This document shows, piece by piece, positions 1 to 8,854 of a stretch of 61,114 nt of DNA. Below the pieces are notes generated by a model, which ran no database searches, was not told the origin of the DNA, and saw only the letters and a program-made list of their open reading frames with translations. Each line of letters opens with the position of its first letter. The first letter of the stretch is position 1. The position numbers and the translations under genes were made by a program. Location: contig NZ_MACI01000083.1 of NCBI RefSeq assembly GCF_001884105.1, positions 1 through 61,114 on the forward strand. The letters run 5' to 3'. This stretch comes from Bacillus luti. GTDB taxonomy: Bacteria; Bacillota; Bacilli; Bacillales; Bacillaceae_G.

Positions 1-24
1 GGGCTGTCGGAAATTCCGACAGCC
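1..24 (-). terminator. hairpin terminator of the DUF1871 gene
   Basis: GGCTGTCGG and CCGACAGCC form a 9-bp stem with a very short loop. The stop codon of the minus-strand gene lies at the stem's edge. The U-tract would lie left of position 1 and is outside the window. Confidence 0.6.
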
Positions 25-275
25 TATAATGAACAACTTCCGCCTTCTTTTATTACAAGTAACTCCACAGCTAACTTCTCACATTTTTCAAGCGCAGGCA
101 CTTCCTCAAAAGACATAAAGTATATATGTTGAATCTTCTTTGCGATGTATTTTGGATCGTCAAACACGCTTACGACGTTCAAAACATCGCTCGCCTCTGT
201 TTCATAAAACTCCGGTCCCATTTGAAACGGATCCCAATTCTTCACAACCTCTATCATCTTTTCATATGTACCCAT
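24..275 (-). CDS. DUF1871 family small protein
   Basis: 83 aa, soluble and acidic, with no signal peptide or membrane segment. The sequence (start MGTYEKMIEVVKNWDPF, with a DDPKYIAKKI segment in the middle) matches my memory of the DUF1871 family of short Bacillus proteins of unknown function. Its ATG is at 275. It is divergent from the PatB-like aminotransferase at 393 and ends in the hairpin at the window edge, so it is probably monocistronic or the last gene of an operon. No function can be assigned from sequence. Confidence 0.7.
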   Translation of the reverse strand: MGTYEKMIEVVKNWDPFQMGPEFYETEASDVLNVVSVFDDPKYIAKKIQHIYFMSFEEVPALEKCEKLAVELLVIKEGGSCSL

Positions 276-392
276 TCGCTTCCCGCCTTTTCACTTTTTA
301 ATGCTTTTCTTTATCCTATCACATCAGCTATTCTATAAGAAGAGAGAGAACTTTCATAACTCAACGGTTTTACAGAAGAAGGGGGCAAACTT

Positions 393-1544
393 ATGCAACT
401 ATTTCATAAAACAGTAAATCGACGTGGAACACATAGTACAAAATGGGATACCTACAAAAATGAAGAACTTCTTCACGCTTGGATTGCTGATATGGATTTT
501 GAAGTACCAAAACCCATTCAATCCGCTTTAAAGAAACGTATCGAGCATCCTATTTTCGGCTATACACTTCCACCTGAAACTATTGGGGATATTATTTGTA
601 ATTGGGCAAAGAAACAATACAACTGGGATATTCAAAAAGAATGGATTGTCTTTAGTGCAGGGATCGTTCCAGCTCTGAGTACGAGCATACAAGCTTTCAC
701 AAAAGAAAACGAATCCATTCTTGTACAACCACCTATTTATCCACCATTTTTCGAAATGGTTACAACAAACAACAGACAATTATGCGTGAGTCCATTATAT
801 AAACAAGATGGCGCATATATGATAGACTTCGACCATTTAGAAAAACAATTTCAACAAGGGATCAAACTCCTGCTTCTTTGTAGTCCTCACAATCCTATCG
901 GACGCGTTTGGACGAAAGACGAACTAACGAAGCTTGGAACGTTATGTACAAAATATAATGTAATTGTTATCTCTGATGAAATTCATGCCGATATTATTTA
1001 CGGAGATCGTACACATACACCATTTGCTTCTTTATCTGAAGAATTAGCAGCACGCACCATTACTTGCATGGCTCCAAGCAAAACGTTCAATATAGCTGGA
1101 TTACAAGCATCTATCATTATTATTCCGAATGAAACACTACGCAACACCTTTATGTCTATTCAATATCGCCAAGGGTTCCATGGGCTAAATACATTTGCTT
1201 ATACCGCGATGCAAAGCGCCTATACAGAATGTAATGATTGGTTAAGTGAAATCCGTTTATATGTAGAAGAGAATGCTCGTTTTGCATGTGAATACATTGA
1301 AACGCACATACCTACCCTTTCTGTTACAAAGCCAGAAGGTAGCTTTTTATTATGGATTGATTGCTCTCGCCTAAACCTTTCTCAACATGAGCGCACCACA
1401 TTACTTGAGGAAAAAGGAAAACTAATAGTTGAACCTGGCGAGAAGTACGGATTAGGCGGAGAAGAACACATTCGAATTAACATCGGTTGTCCAAGGTCTG
1501 TTTTGGAGGAAATTTTAAACAGACTGCGCCATACATTTTCATAA
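393..1544 (+). CDS. patB: PatB/MalY-type PLP-dependent aminotransferase / cystathionine beta-lyase
   Basis: 383 aa, the usual length for fold-type I PLP enzymes of the MalY/PatB group, which cleave C-S bonds in cystathionine or cysteine conjugates. The N-terminus (RRGTHSTKWD, then WIADMDFEVP) is the signature of this group. The internal CSPHNPIGRVW and SDEIHADI segments carry the PLP-contacting Asn and Asp, and the Schiff-base lysine is in APSKTFNIAG (about residue 230). The C-terminal domain has GSFLLWIDC. It starts at ATG 393 behind GAAGGGGG and ends in a strong terminator, so it is a single-gene unit. Substrate (cystathionine versus malodour-type cysteine conjugates) cannot be fixed from sequence, and the symbol follows the B. 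subtilis homologue. Confidence 0.85.
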   Translation: MQLFHKTVNRRGTHSTKWDTYKNEELLHAWIADMDFEVPKPIQSALKKRIEHPIFGYTLPPETIGDIICNWAKKQYNWDIQKEWIVFSAGIVPALSTSIQAFTKENESILVQPPIYPPFFEMVTTNNRQLCVSPLYKQDGAYMIDFDHLEKQFQQGIKLLLLCSPHNPIGRVWTKDELTKLGTLCTKYNVIVISDEIHADIIYGDRTHTPFASLSEELAARTITCMAPSKTFNIAGLQASIIIIPNETLRNTFMSIQYRQGFHGLNTFAYTAMQSAYTECNDWLSEIRLYVEENARFACEYIETHIPTLSVTKPEGSFLLWIDCSRLNLSQHERTTLLEEKGKLIVEPGEKYGLGGEEHIRINIGCPRSVLEEILNRLRHTFS

Positions 1545-1549
1545 TAGCA

Positions 1550-1588
1550 AAGGAGGCTGCCCCATTTGTTAAGGCAACCTCCTTTTAT
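1550..1588 (+). terminator. terminator after the PatB-like gene
   Basis: AAGGAGGCTGCC and GGCAACCTCCTT form a stem followed by TTTATTT, directly downstream of the stop codon at 1544. Confidence 0.85.
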
Positions 1589-1612
1589 TTATAGTTGCTA
1601 CTATCGACGTTT

Positions 1613-1640
1613 AACAAAAAAGCTACCGTGAAAGGTAGCT
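1613..1640 (-). terminator. terminator of the sodC-like gene
   Basis: AGCTACC/GGTAGCT stem at 1621-1640, preceded on the plus strand by an A-run (1616-1620), which is the U-tract for minus-strand transcription. Confidence 0.8.
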
Positions 1641-1641
1641 T

Positions 1642-2181
1642 CTACTTCTTCTTCATATCCGATGCTTTTTTCACAATTACACCACAAGCAATTCGATCAC
1701 CTGATTTACCTGTTGGTTGCGTCATGCCATCATCTGGATTTTCTGTAATAATAATAGACGCGCCATCTTTTCTATGGATCGTCGTTTTTCCTTCTTCAAG
1801 CGTTATATGCGGTGCATCGATTTCCGCTTTAATCTTTCCTGAACTGTCTGCAATTACATTCGGTAAATCTCCATTTTCCGGTCCCTTCGAATTGAGAAGC
1901 CCATGCTTTTTATCATCTGGATTAAAATGATTCCCAGCTGATTCGAAACTTGGTGCTTTACACTCTCCAATTTCGTGTACATGTATGCCATGCGGACCCG
2001 GCGCGAAACCTTCTCCTTTAATCGTAATTTTCACTCCGCTTGTTTGCTGAGCTACTTTTGCAGTTGCCACTTCATCTCCTGAAGCATTATGTAATTTCAC
2101 GTCAATTTCTTTCGGCTTTCCTTGGTCACAACCTGCCATCAGAAATAATAAACAACAACTGAAAAAAAGCCGTCTTTTCAT
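1642..2181 (-). CDS. sodC: SodC/YojM-like Cu-Zn superoxide dismutase-fold lipoprotein
   Basis: 179 aa. I chose ATG 2181 because AGGAGGG lies just upstream and the protein then opens with a classic lipoprotein signal ending LFLMAGC, so it should be anchored outside the membrane. The SOD fold is clear: HGIHVHE holds the first two Cu-site histidines, AGNHFNP the bridging His, KHG a Zn His, and GDLPN the Zn Asp. The Zn His three residues before that Asp is replaced by Glu (GPENGD), and the last Cu His, normally in a VVH-type strand, is Thr (IIITENPDD). Two of the seven metal ligands are therefore missing, recalling B. subtilis YojM, which is Cu-depleted. Dismutase activity is doubtful. A small membrane protein gene lies 68 bp upstream on the same strand. 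Confidence 0.82.
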   Translation of the reverse strand: MKRRLFFSCCLLFLMAGCDQGKPKEIDVKLHNASGDEVATAKVAQQTSGVKITIKGEGFAPGPHGIHVHEIGECKAPSFESAGNHFNPDDKKHGLLNSKGPENGDLPNVIADSSGKIKAEIDAPHITLEEGKTTIHRKDGASIIITENPDDGMTQPTGKSGDRIACGVIVKKASDMKKK

Positions 2182-2249
2182 TCTATTCCCTCCAAAATAC
2201 ATTCTGCCCTTAGATTGTCCGAGCATAGAGGGAAACATACAAAAATGCA

Positions 2250-2426
2250 TTACTGTTTCTTTTCAGCTAAAAGTTTTTCTTCTACTTTTTGTAATCGCTC
2301 CGCTTCTCGTTTGGAAACGCGAATAAACATGCGCCACGTCGCAACCGCACCGATAATAAATAGCACGCAAACGATCCCTGGAATAATATATTCTGTCTTA
2401 TCTTCTGGAAAATATAAAGGCATCAT
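2250..2426 (-). CDS. small single-pass membrane protein with charged C-terminal helix
   Basis: 58 aa from ATG 2426. The SD AAGGGG at about 2435-2440 sits 7-8 nt away, which favours this ATG over the GTG at 2435. One hydrophobic span (IIPGIVCVLFIIGAVATW, about residues 14-31) is followed by a Lys/Glu-rich tail (EAERLQKVEEKLLAEKK) that should form an amphipathic or coiled-coil helix in the cytoplasm. It lies 68 bp upstream of the sodC-like gene on the same strand and could be co-transcribed. I do not recognise a family. Confidence 0.65.
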   Translation of the reverse strand: MMPLYFPEDKTEYIIPGIVCVLFIIGAVATWRMFIRVSKREAERLQKVEEKLLAEKKQ

Positions 2427-2591
2427 ATGGAACACCCCTTATCAAAGGATTTGTAAAAACATCAGAATTTTCTGTTTTATAATCTTAAATTATAATTGAA
2501 GCCCGTCATATTCTCAAGGGGCGTTCCGAAAACGAATGATTTCTTTGACTCCTTCTCACACTTTCCTTACTATAAACTTGAGGTGAAAAAT

Positions 2592-2975
2592 ATGAGAGAA
2601 ACATTTGAAATTGGTGAAATCGTTACTGGTATTTATAAAACAGGAAAATACATCGGCGAAATTACAAATAGCCGTCCTGGTAGTTACGTTGTAAAAGTAT
2701 TAGCTGTTGTGAAGCATCCAGTGCAAGGTGATCTACATAACGTAAAACAAGCAGACGTACCATTTTTCCATGAAAGACGTGCTTTAGCTTTTCGTGAACA
2801 AACGAACATTCCAGCACAAATAGTGAAAAAATATGACGGAGAAATCCCCGATTATACAGAATCACTAAAGTTAGCATTAGAAACTCAAATGAATTCATTT
2901 TCTGAAGATGATTCACCTTTTGCAGCACGTAGTCTTGAAACACTAGCGCAATTGAAACAAGATTACAAACTTTAA
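2592..2975 (+). CDS. kapB: KapB, kinase-associated protein of the KinA sporulation pathway
   Basis: 127 aa, matching B. subtilis KapB (about 128 aa). ATG 2592 follows GAGGTG. An in-frame upstream extension to 2496 lacks an SD and was dropped. Recognisable stretches are FEIGEIVTGIYKTGKYIGEI, VVKVLAVVKHPVQGDLH, and ADVPFFHERRALAFREQTN. In B. subtilis KapB is described as a lipoprotein affecting KinA-dependent input to the Spo0 phosphorelay, but this copy has no lipobox. It is convergent with kapD, which acts on the same pathway, and the pairing supports both calls. Confidence 0.88.
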   Translation: MRETFEIGEIVTGIYKTGKYIGEITNSRPGSYVVKVLAVVKHPVQGDLHNVKQADVPFFHERRALAFREQTNIPAQIVKKYDGEIPDYTESLKLALETQMNSFSEDDSPFAARSLETLAQLKQDYKL

Positions 2976-3017
2976 AAAACAAAACGACCAAATTACATAC
3001 TGTGCAATTTGGTCGTT
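2976..3017 (-). terminator. terminator between kapB and kapD
   Basis: AACGACCAAATT/AATTTGGTCGTT stem (2983-2994 with 3006-3017). The A-rich left flank gives a U-tract for the kapD direction. The right flank has no T-run, so termination of kapB is less certain. Confidence 0.7.
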
Positions 3018-3639
3018 ACTGTGTACTCACTTTCTTTAACACTTTTGAAAAATCAACGAGTTCCCCTAATGTTGGAGGTGCCGGTTTCACTAAATACTCT
3101 TTATCTTTTTCTACTAATTTAAAAATATTATATGTCGTCATCGCATCATCAAGCGCACAATGATGCTTTCCTGTCCCTACTTTTCCATATGCCTCAATTG
3201 CCTTCCACAACCCTGTTTGATTCCTTTCTCCAAAAAACTTCTTATACTCAAGTGATAAATCACGACATTGTCCGAAGAATGGAAAAGGTACTCCCGCCAT
3301 TTCGCAATTATGCTTCAACACTTTCATATCCATATTTCCCCACGTAACAATGGTCGGTTTACATCTCTTTTCATATTCTGCAAGTTTTTCAACAAGTTCT
3401 GGAAACGAAATTCCTTTATCTACTACTTCTTGTTTAATCCCTAAAAATTTCTTACATCGATCCGTTAAAGAAGGAAAAGTCTTCGGCCTAACATGAGCTG
3501 AATACGTGTCTTCAACCTTACAGCCAACAACTGAAACGAGCCCTACCTCAATAATCTCCGGGAAAAATCCTTTTGGTTTTTTTCTGTGCTGGGGCATCGT
3601 AAACTCAAAATCCAAAAATAAAAATCGTTGTTCATCCAT
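3016..3639 (-). CDS. kapD: KapD, 3'-5' exonuclease-like inhibitor of the KinA pathway
   Basis: 207 aa with a DEDDh exonuclease fold. FLDFEFT (Asp/Glu pair of motif I) is near residue 10, VTWGNMDMKVLKH is motif II, and GKHHCALDDAMTT is motif III with the catalytic His and Asp. The family is known in B. subtilis as KapD, which inhibits the KinA branch of sporulation initiation; the nuclease substrate is unknown. ATG 3639 follows a GGAAGG-like SD. Convergent with kapB. Confidence 0.88.
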   Translation of the reverse strand: MDEQRFLFLDFEFTMPQHRKKPKGFFPEIIEVGLVSVVGCKVEDTYSAHVRPKTFPSLTDRCKKFLGIKQEVVDKGISFPELVEKLAEYEKRCKPTIVTWGNMDMKVLKHNCEMAGVPFPFFGQCRDLSLEYKKFFGERNQTGLWKAIEAYGKVGTGKHHCALDDAMTTYNIFKLVEKDKEYLVKPAPPTLGELVDFSKVLKKVSTQ

Positions 3640-3828
3640 ACGATCCCTTCCTTATCATTTTTATCATTCCTTTCTATTTGATACTCTTACACGAACAAGC
3701 TCGAATGCCAATTCTATTTTAAATATTCAGATTGGATGTATCTTATATATATGTCAAATGCCCACAAATATTTTTAAAAATAAGAAAAAATGACCTATGC
3801 AGAAAATATGACAAAATACCCCCTTTCA

Positions 3829-3858
3829 TTTACATCCGCCATTTTCCTACTTTATAAT
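3829..3858 (+). promoter_or_regulatory. sigma-A-type promoter of the ArsB/NhaD-like gene
   Basis: TTTACA (3829-3834), an 18-nt spacer and TATAAT (3853-3858), about 70 nt before the SD. A loose TGTGTG/CACACT inverted repeat lies in the leader at about 3866-3898. Confidence 0.6.
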
Positions 3859-3928
3859 GACGGTATGTGTGTTTCATCTAGTTAATTTTTGACACACTAA
3901 GAAAAGTGAATGAAAGGAGATGAGAGTT

Positions 3929-5254
3929 TTGCACGAAACAACGCAAGAGCTCGCAAACTGGCAGTATTATTTTGCTATCGCAGTCTTTTTAATTACATAT
4001 GCCATTATTATTTCTGAAAAAATTAATCGCGCTGTCATCGCACTTCTTGGTGCAGCACTCATGGTAATTGTGGGAGTCGTTGATTTACACAACGCCTTTA
4101 CGAAACATATCGAATGGGGGACAATTACACTACTCATCGGTATGATGATTTTGGTGAACATTACAAGTAAATCCGGTGTTTTCCAATACGTTGCCATTAA
4201 AGCAGCAAAAGGTGCACAAGGAGATCCAATTAAAATTTTAATTTCACTTTCCTTACTTACCGCGCTTGGCTCCGCATTTTTAGATAACGTTACAACTGTA
4301 CTTCTTGTTGTTCCAGTTACTTTATCTATTACGCGCATACTGCAAGTAAATCCTGTTCCATATTTACTTTCGGAAATTATTTTTTCAAACATTGGAGGAA
4401 CAGCAACTTTAATTGGTGATCCACCTAACATTATGATTGGTTCTGCAAATAAGCATTTAGACTTCAATGCGTTCTTGCTAAACTTAGCACCAATCGTAAT
4501 TATTATTATTGGTGTGACAGCAACAATACTTTACTTCATGTACCGCAAACAATTAATTGCTGATCCTGTACAAGTTAAAAAGTTAATGAGCTTAGATGAA
4601 AAACAATACATTAAAGATCCCGTATTAATGAAAAAATCTTTAACAGTACTTGGACTTACGATTGTAGGTTTCATGACTCATTCCATTTTCCACGTTGATG
4701 CAGCTATCATCGCCTTAACTGGTGCTACTGTCCTTATGTTAATCGGTGTGAAAGAACATGAAATCGAAGAAGTATTCGCAAGCGTAGAGTGGGTAACAAT
4801 CTTCTTCTTCGCAGGGCTATTCGTGCTCGTTGGAGGACTTATTGATATCGGCCTAATCAAAACACTTGCTCAAAAAGTAATTGGTATAACAGGCGGAGAT
4901 ATTTCTCAAGCATCAATCCTTATTTTATGGGTATCTGGTATCGCCTCTGCAACAATCGATAACATTCCATTCGTTGCAACAATGATCCCGCTTATTAACG
5001 ATATGGCAGTTGGGCTCGGTTTATCACCTTCTGACGCACAAATCGATGTATTATGGTGGGCATTAGCATTAGGAGCTTGTCTAGGTGGAAACGGAACATT
5101 AATCGGCGCTTCCGCTAACGTAATTGTAGCTGGAATCGCAAATCGCGAGGGACATAGATTTAGCTACATGGAATTCCTAAAAGTCGGTTTCCCAATTATG
5201 ATCGTTTCTTTAATCATTTCTCATATTTATATTTATTTACGCTACCTTATGTAG
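3929..5254 (+). CDS. ArsB/NhaD-type ion transporter
   Basis: 441 aa, about 11-12 membrane segments. The family signature is visible twice in inverted-repeat fashion: FLDNVTTVLLVVPVT and IGGTATLIGDPPNIMIGSA in the first half, ATIDNIPFVATMIPL and GGNGTLIGASANVIVAG in the second. Relatives are arsenite/Na+-type permeases (ArsB, NhaD, mammalian P protein); the ion is not predictable. Start choice: ATG 3920 directly abuts the SD AAAGGAG, so the TTG at 3929 (9 nt from GGAG) is the better start. A single-gene unit with its own promoter and a bidirectional terminator. Confidence 0.85.
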   Translation: MHETTQELANWQYYFAIAVFLITYAIIISEKINRAVIALLGAALMVIVGVVDLHNAFTKHIEWGTITLLIGMMILVNITSKSGVFQYVAIKAAKGAQGDPIKILISLSLLTALGSAFLDNVTTVLLVVPVTLSITRILQVNPVPYLLSEIIFSNIGGTATLIGDPPNIMIGSANKHLDFNAFLLNLAPIVIIIIGVTATILYFMYRKQLIADPVQVKKLMSLDEKQYIKDPVLMKKSLTVLGLTIVGFMTHSIFHVDAAIIALTGATVLMLIGVKEHEIEEVFASVEWVTIFFFAGLFVLVGGLIDIGLIKTLAQKVIGITGGDISQASILILWVSGIASATIDNIPFVATMIPLINDMAVGLGLSPSDAQIDVLWWALALGACLGGNGTLIGASANVIVAGIANREGHRFSYMEFLKVGFPIMIVSLIISHIYIYLRYLM

Positions 5255-5256
5255 TA

Positions 5257-5290
5257 GAAAAAAGCGCCCTGCTTTCAGGGCGCTTTTTCT
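5257..5290. terminator. bidirectional terminator
   Basis: AGCGCCCTG/CAGGGCGCT stem (5263-5284) with A-run on the left and T-run on the right, between convergent genes. Confidence 0.9.
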
Positions 5291-5309
5291 GTCTCAAATA
5301 TTATATATA

Positions 5310-5777
5310 CTACTCCTTATACCTCACCGGCTCATTTCGAATAATGAACAAATGAATCGGCAAGAACACTGAAAATGTGATGGTATGAATAATCGTAAAT
5401 AATATAGAGTTCGTTCCGTACCTGTCTAAAATAGCGTAGATGAGATAAATGGACAACACAATCGATACAGCTGTTGCTATTAAATATAGAATTGGTACGA
5501 AATTAAAAATGAAACATGCGACATATATGCCGAATACTTTCCATCCTGCTTCTTCTTTCAAGAAATCGGGTAATTTGTCTTTCGCTAAGTCGCCCCATAT
5601 CTTACTATTTACAAAAGGAATAAAAGCAAGAACACCATCCGTTGCACCATCATTTTTCGCCATCGTATACAGTGCAAAAGCCGTTAACAAATACGAAATA
5701 ATTGCCCAAATTAATATAACAAGAATAAACGCAAAACTAAGAGCAAAGAAACCTGCTAGTACGCCTTGATCTTCCAT
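5310..5777 (-). CDS. multi-pass membrane protein of unknown function
   Basis: 155 aa with four predicted membrane segments, at about residues 10-35, 80-100, 102-120 and 125-148. A polar loop GDLAKDKLPDFLKEE separates the first segment from the rest. An IPFVNSKIWGDLA segment resembles small Bacillus integral membrane proteins, but I cannot name the family with confidence. ATG 5777 follows GAGAGGAGA. It shares a terminator with the convergent transporter gene and is divergent from alkD. Confidence 0.7.
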   Translation of the reverse strand: MEDQGVLAGFFALSFAFILVILIWAIISYLLTAFALYTMAKNDGATDGVLAFIPFVNSKIWGDLAKDKLPDFLKEEAGWKVFGIYVACFIFNFVPILYLIATAVSIVLSIYLIYAILDRYGTNSILFTIIHTITFSVFLPIHLFIIRNEPVRYKE

Positions 5778-5830
5778 CTTATCCTCTCCTCTCTACTTTC
5801 AACATATTTCATTACACTGCAAGTTATGTT

Positions 5831-5859
5831 TTAAAAATTAACCAAACTCTCTGTATAAT
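5831..5859 (+). promoter_or_regulatory. probable alkD promoter
   Basis: TATAAT at 5854-5859 with a weak -35 (TTAAAA, 5831-5836) at 17-nt spacing, about 30 nt before the alkD SD. Confidence 0.45.
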
Positions 5860-5895
5860 GATAGGAGCAAGATAATGAGAGAGGAGAAAACACTT

Positions 5896-6609
5896 ATGCA
5901 TCCATTTGTACAAGCATTACAAGAACATTTTACAGCTCATCAAAATCCTGAAAAAGCAGAACCGATGGCACGTTATATGAAAAATCACTTCCCGTTTCTC
6001 GGTATTCAAACTCCCGAGAGAAGACAATTATTAAAAGACGTCATTCAAATCCATACTCTCCCAGATAAAAAAGACTTCCAAATTATCATACATGAACTTT
6101 GGGACTTACCAGAGCGTGAATTTCAAGCAGCCGCTCTTGATATTATGCAAAAATATAAAAAGCATATAAACGAAACTCATATCCCCTTCTTAGAAGAGCT
6201 CATTGTCACGAAGTCTTGGTGGGATTCTGTTGATAGCATCGTCCCTACATTTTTAGGTGGTATCTTTTTAAAACATCCAGAATTAATTTCTGCCTATATT
6301 CCAAAATGGATTGCATCCGACAACATATGGTTACAACGCACCGCTATTTTATTCCAACTGAAATATAAAGAAAAAATGGATGAAGAACTTCTTTTTTGGA
6401 TTATTGGACAACTCCATTCTTCAAAAGAATTTTTCATTCAAAAAGCGATTGGCTGGGTCCTTCGTGAATACGCAAAAACAAATCCAGATGTCGTTTGGGA
6501 ATACGTGCAAAATAACGAGCTTGCCCCGCTCAGTAAACGTGAAGCAATTAAGCACATTAAACAAAATTATGGAATAGATAATGAAAAAATAGGCGAGACT
6601 CTATCATAG
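5896..6609 (+). CDS. alkD: AlkD, HEAT-repeat DNA glycosylase for alkylated bases
   Basis: 237 aa from ATG 5896, preceded by GAGAGAGGAG, exactly the length of B. cereus AlkD. It removes bulky or cationic N3- and N7-alkylpurines from DNA without flipping the base. Key residues fall at the published positions: W109 and D113 in KSWWDSVD, R148 in WLQR, and W187 in KAIGW. An in-frame upstream start (5875) would add seven residues and overlap the SD, so it was rejected. It has its own promoter, and the next promoter (for the glyQS T-box) begins just after its stop codon. Confidence 0.95.
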   Translation: MHPFVQALQEHFTAHQNPEKAEPMARYMKNHFPFLGIQTPERRQLLKDVIQIHTLPDKKDFQIIIHELWDLPEREFQAAALDIMQKYKKHINETHIPFLEELIVTKSWWDSVDSIVPTFLGGIFLKHPELISAYIPKWIASDNIWLQRTAILFQLKYKEKMDEELLFWIIGQLHSSKEFFIQKAIGWVLREYAKTNPDVVWEYVQNNELAPLSKREAIKHIKQNYGIDNEKIGETLS

Positions 6610-6626
6610 ATAGACGCGTTCCTCTA

Positions 6627-6655
6627 TTGAGATTTAAAAAAGAACGTGTTAGAAT
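6627..6655 (+). promoter_or_regulatory. promoter of the glyQS leader
   Basis: TTGAGA (6627-6632), 17-nt spacer, TAGAAT (6650-6655). Transcription from about 6662 would include the whole T-box. Confidence 0.6.
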
Positions 6656-6661
6656 ATGTTC

Positions 6662-6869
6662 ATTATTATTAATATAAGTAGCGATGACGGACTTATAAGT
6701 ACTTGCACAAAAAGCGATTCAGGGATAGTGAAAGCCTGAAGCCGCAAGGAAACGGCAGTCTCGAGCAATACGTGATAAAGTGGATGCACCCTTTTGTGTA
6801 TCAACTAGGGTGGAACCGCGGGCAAACGCTCGTCCCTAGGCAATTAAGCCTTGGGATGAGCGTTTTTTT
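6662..6869 (+). promoter_or_regulatory. glycine T-box riboswitch leader
   Basis: The conserved T-box AGGGTGGAACCGCG lies at 6807-6820 and would form the antiterminator with uncharged tRNA. The intrinsic terminator AACGCTCGTCCC...GGGATGAGCGTT spans 6825-6863 and is followed by seven T. Upstream are stem I elements (GCGATGACGGA at about 6681 and a TTCAGG/CCTGAA stem). Uncharged tRNA-Gly should promote readthrough into glyQS. I could not place the specifier codon with certainty by eye; glycine specificity is inferred from the downstream gene. Confidence 0.93.
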
Positions 6870-6957
6870 ATGTTTTTCAAAGCATATACTGCGCGTTTCA
6901 CAAGTTATCTGAGCACGTCATCGCCAATACGTTAACTTTCAAAAGGAGGATTTTCTT

Positions 6958-8334
6958 ATGTATTCAATGGAACAAGTAGTAAACTTAGCGAAACATCGCG
7001 GTTTTGTTTTCCCTGGTTCTGAAATTTACGGTGGTCTTGCAAACACTTGGGATTACGGTCCACTTGGAATCGAATTAAAAAATAACGTTAAAAAAGCTTG
7101 GTGGAAAAAATTCATTCAAGAATCTCCATACAACGTTGGTTTAGACGCAGCTATTTTAATGAACCCAAAAACTTGGATCGCTTCTGGTCACGTTGGTAAC
7201 TTCAACGATCCAATGATCGACTGTAAAAAATGTAAAGCTCGTCACCGCGCTGACAAATTAATTGAAGATGCATTAGATGCAAAAGGCATCGAAATGGTTG
7301 TTGATGGTCTTACTTTCGACCAAATGGCTGACTTAATGAAAGAACATGAAGTAAAATGTCCTGATTGCGGTAGCGAAGAATTCACTGAAATTCGTCAGTT
7401 CAACTTAATGTTCAAAACATTCCAAGGTGTTACAGAGTCTAGCACAAACGAAATCTTCCTTCGTCCTGAAACAGCACAAGGTATTTTCGTAAACTTTAAA
7501 AACGTACAACGCTCTATGCGTAAAAAACTTCCATTTGGTATTGGCCAAATCGGTAAGAGTTTCCGTAACGAAATCACGCCTGGTAACTTCACATTCCGTA
7601 CACGTGAATTCGAACAGATGGAACTTGAATTCTTCTGTAAGCCTGGTGAAGATTTAGAGTGGTTCGCATTCTGGCGTGAAACTTGTAAGAACTGGTTACT
7701 TTCACTTGGTATGCACGAAGAAAGCATGCGTCTTCGTGACCACGGTGAAGAAGAATTATCTCACTACAGTAATGCAACAACTGATATTGAGTTCAAATTC
7801 CCATTCGGTTGGGGCGAACTTTGGGGCGTAGCATCTCGTACAGACTTCGATTTAAAACGTCACATGGAACACTCTAACGAAGACTTTAACTATATCGATC
7901 CACAAACGAATGAGCGTTACGTACCATACTGCATCGAGCCATCTTTAGGTGCAGATCGTGTAACATTAGCATTCTTATGTGATGCATATGAAGAAGAGCA
8001 ATTAGAGAACGACTCTCGTACAGTTCTTCGTTTCCACCCTGCTTTAGCACCATATAAAGCAGCAATCTTACCATTATCTAAAAAGCTATCTGAAGGTGCT
8101 ACAGAAGTATTCGCTGAATTAGCTAAAGACTTCATGGTAGACTTTGACGAGACTGGTTCTATCGGTAAACGTTACCGTCGTCAAGACGAAATCGGTACTC
8201 CATTCTGTATCACATACGACTTCGACTCAGTTGAAGACAAAGCTGTTACAGTACGTGACCGTGACACAATGGAACAAGTTCGTATGCCAATTAGCGAACT
8301 AAAAGGTTTCTTAGAGAAGAAAATCCAGTTCTAA
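6958..8334 (+). CDS. glyQS: glycyl-tRNA synthetase, single-chain class II (homodimer type)
   Basis: 458 aa; ATG 6958 follows AAAGGAGG. It charges tRNA-Gly. The sequence has class II motif 2 ([10 protein letters not shown], then [10 protein letters not shown]) and motif 3 near the C-terminus ([14 protein letters not shown]). A zinc-binding pair CKKC and CPDC, typical of the alpha2 GlyRS, lies in the insertion between motifs 1 and 2. The start [14 protein letters not shown] is diagnostic of this type, as opposed to the alpha2beta2 GlyQ/GlyS of B. subtilis. Expression is controlled by the T-box leader immediately upstream. Single-gene unit. Confidence 0.96.
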   Translation: MYSMEQVVNLAKHRGFVFPGSEIYGGLANTWDYGPLGIELKNNVKKAWWKKFIQESPYNVGLDAAILMNPKTWIASGHVGNFNDPMIDCKKCKARHRADKLIEDALDAKGIEMVVDGLTFDQMADLMKEHEVKCPDCGSEEFTEIRQFNLMFKTFQGVTESSTNEIFLRPETAQGIFVNFKNVQRSMRKKLPFGIGQIGKSFRNEITPGNFTFRTREFEQMELEFFCKPGEDLEWFAFWRETCKNWLLSLGMHEESMRLRDHGEEELSHYSNATTDIEFKFPFGWGELWGVASRTDFDLKRHMEHSNEDFNYIDPQTNERYVPYCIEPSLGADRVTLAFLCDAYEEEQLENDSRTVLRFHPALAPYKAAILPLSKKLSEGATEVFAELAKDFMVDFDETGSIGKRYRRQDEIGTPFCITYDFDSVEDKAVTVRDRDTMEQVRMPISELKGFLEKKIQF

Positions 8335-8342
8335 TTATAAGA

Positions 8343-8378
8343 AAAAGAGGCCGCTCTACCTGAGCAGCCTCTTTTTTA
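8343..8378. terminator. bidirectional terminator of glyQS and the thioesterase gene
   Basis: AGAGGC-CGCTC/GAGC-A-GCCTCT stem with A-run left and seven Ts right. The thioesterase stop codon lies at the right edge. Confidence 0.88.
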
Positions 8379-8759
8379 TTTTTCACGTTTTTCTTTAATT
8401 GCTACTGTACATCTTGAAATACATAATAAGTCATCATTTTCATCAATGATACGAATATCCCAAACCATCGTTGAATTCCCTCTATGTATTGGTGTCCCGA
8501 TTGCTGTTACAATTCCATCTTGCTTTGAACGAATATGATTTGCATTAATTTCTAAACCGAAACAAATACATTTCTCTTGATCAATTAAATTGTATGAACC
8601 GACACTAGCCACTGTTTCCGCTAATGCAACAGATGCACCCCCGTGTAAAAATCCAAACGGCTGATGCGTCCGCCCATCAACAGGCATCGTAGCAACCACC
8701 TTATCTTCTGTCATCTCTAACAACTCAATCCCAAGCGAATCCATTAAAGTTTTTGCCAT
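8376..8759 (-). CDS. hotdog-fold thioesterase (YuxO/PaaI type)
   Basis: 127 aa. HQPFGFLHGGASVALAETVAS is the hotdog-thioesterase core with the catalytic HGG and the Glu of the long helix. The protein closely resembles B. subtilis YuxO, for which a role as 1,4-dihydroxy-2-naphthoyl-CoA hydrolase in menaquinone synthesis has been proposed. ATG 8759 follows GAAGGGGG. Monocistronic; convergent with glyQS. The CoA substrate cannot be decided from sequence. Confidence 0.85.
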   Translation of the reverse strand: MAKTLMDSLGIELLEMTEDKVVATMPVDGRTHQPFGFLHGGASVALAETVASVGSYNLIDQEKCICFGLEINANHIRSKQDGIVTAIGTPIHRGNSTMVWDIRIIDENDDLLCISRCTVAIKEKREK

Positions 8760-8854
8760 CTCGTTTCCCCCTTCTCTCGTTTTAATTGAATGTATAATTT
8801 TACCTATTTGTTTTCAAACTACCTATAACACTTATATAAGGAGGTTTCACCTAA

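Noticed and set aside
1595-1930. 111-aa plus-strand ORF over sodC
   Set aside because: Shadow frame; SOD motifs are on the minus strand.
3797-3919. Riboswitch in front of the ArsB/NhaD-like gene
   Set aside because: No conserved riboswitch core or terminator; only a loose TGTGTG/CACACT pairing.
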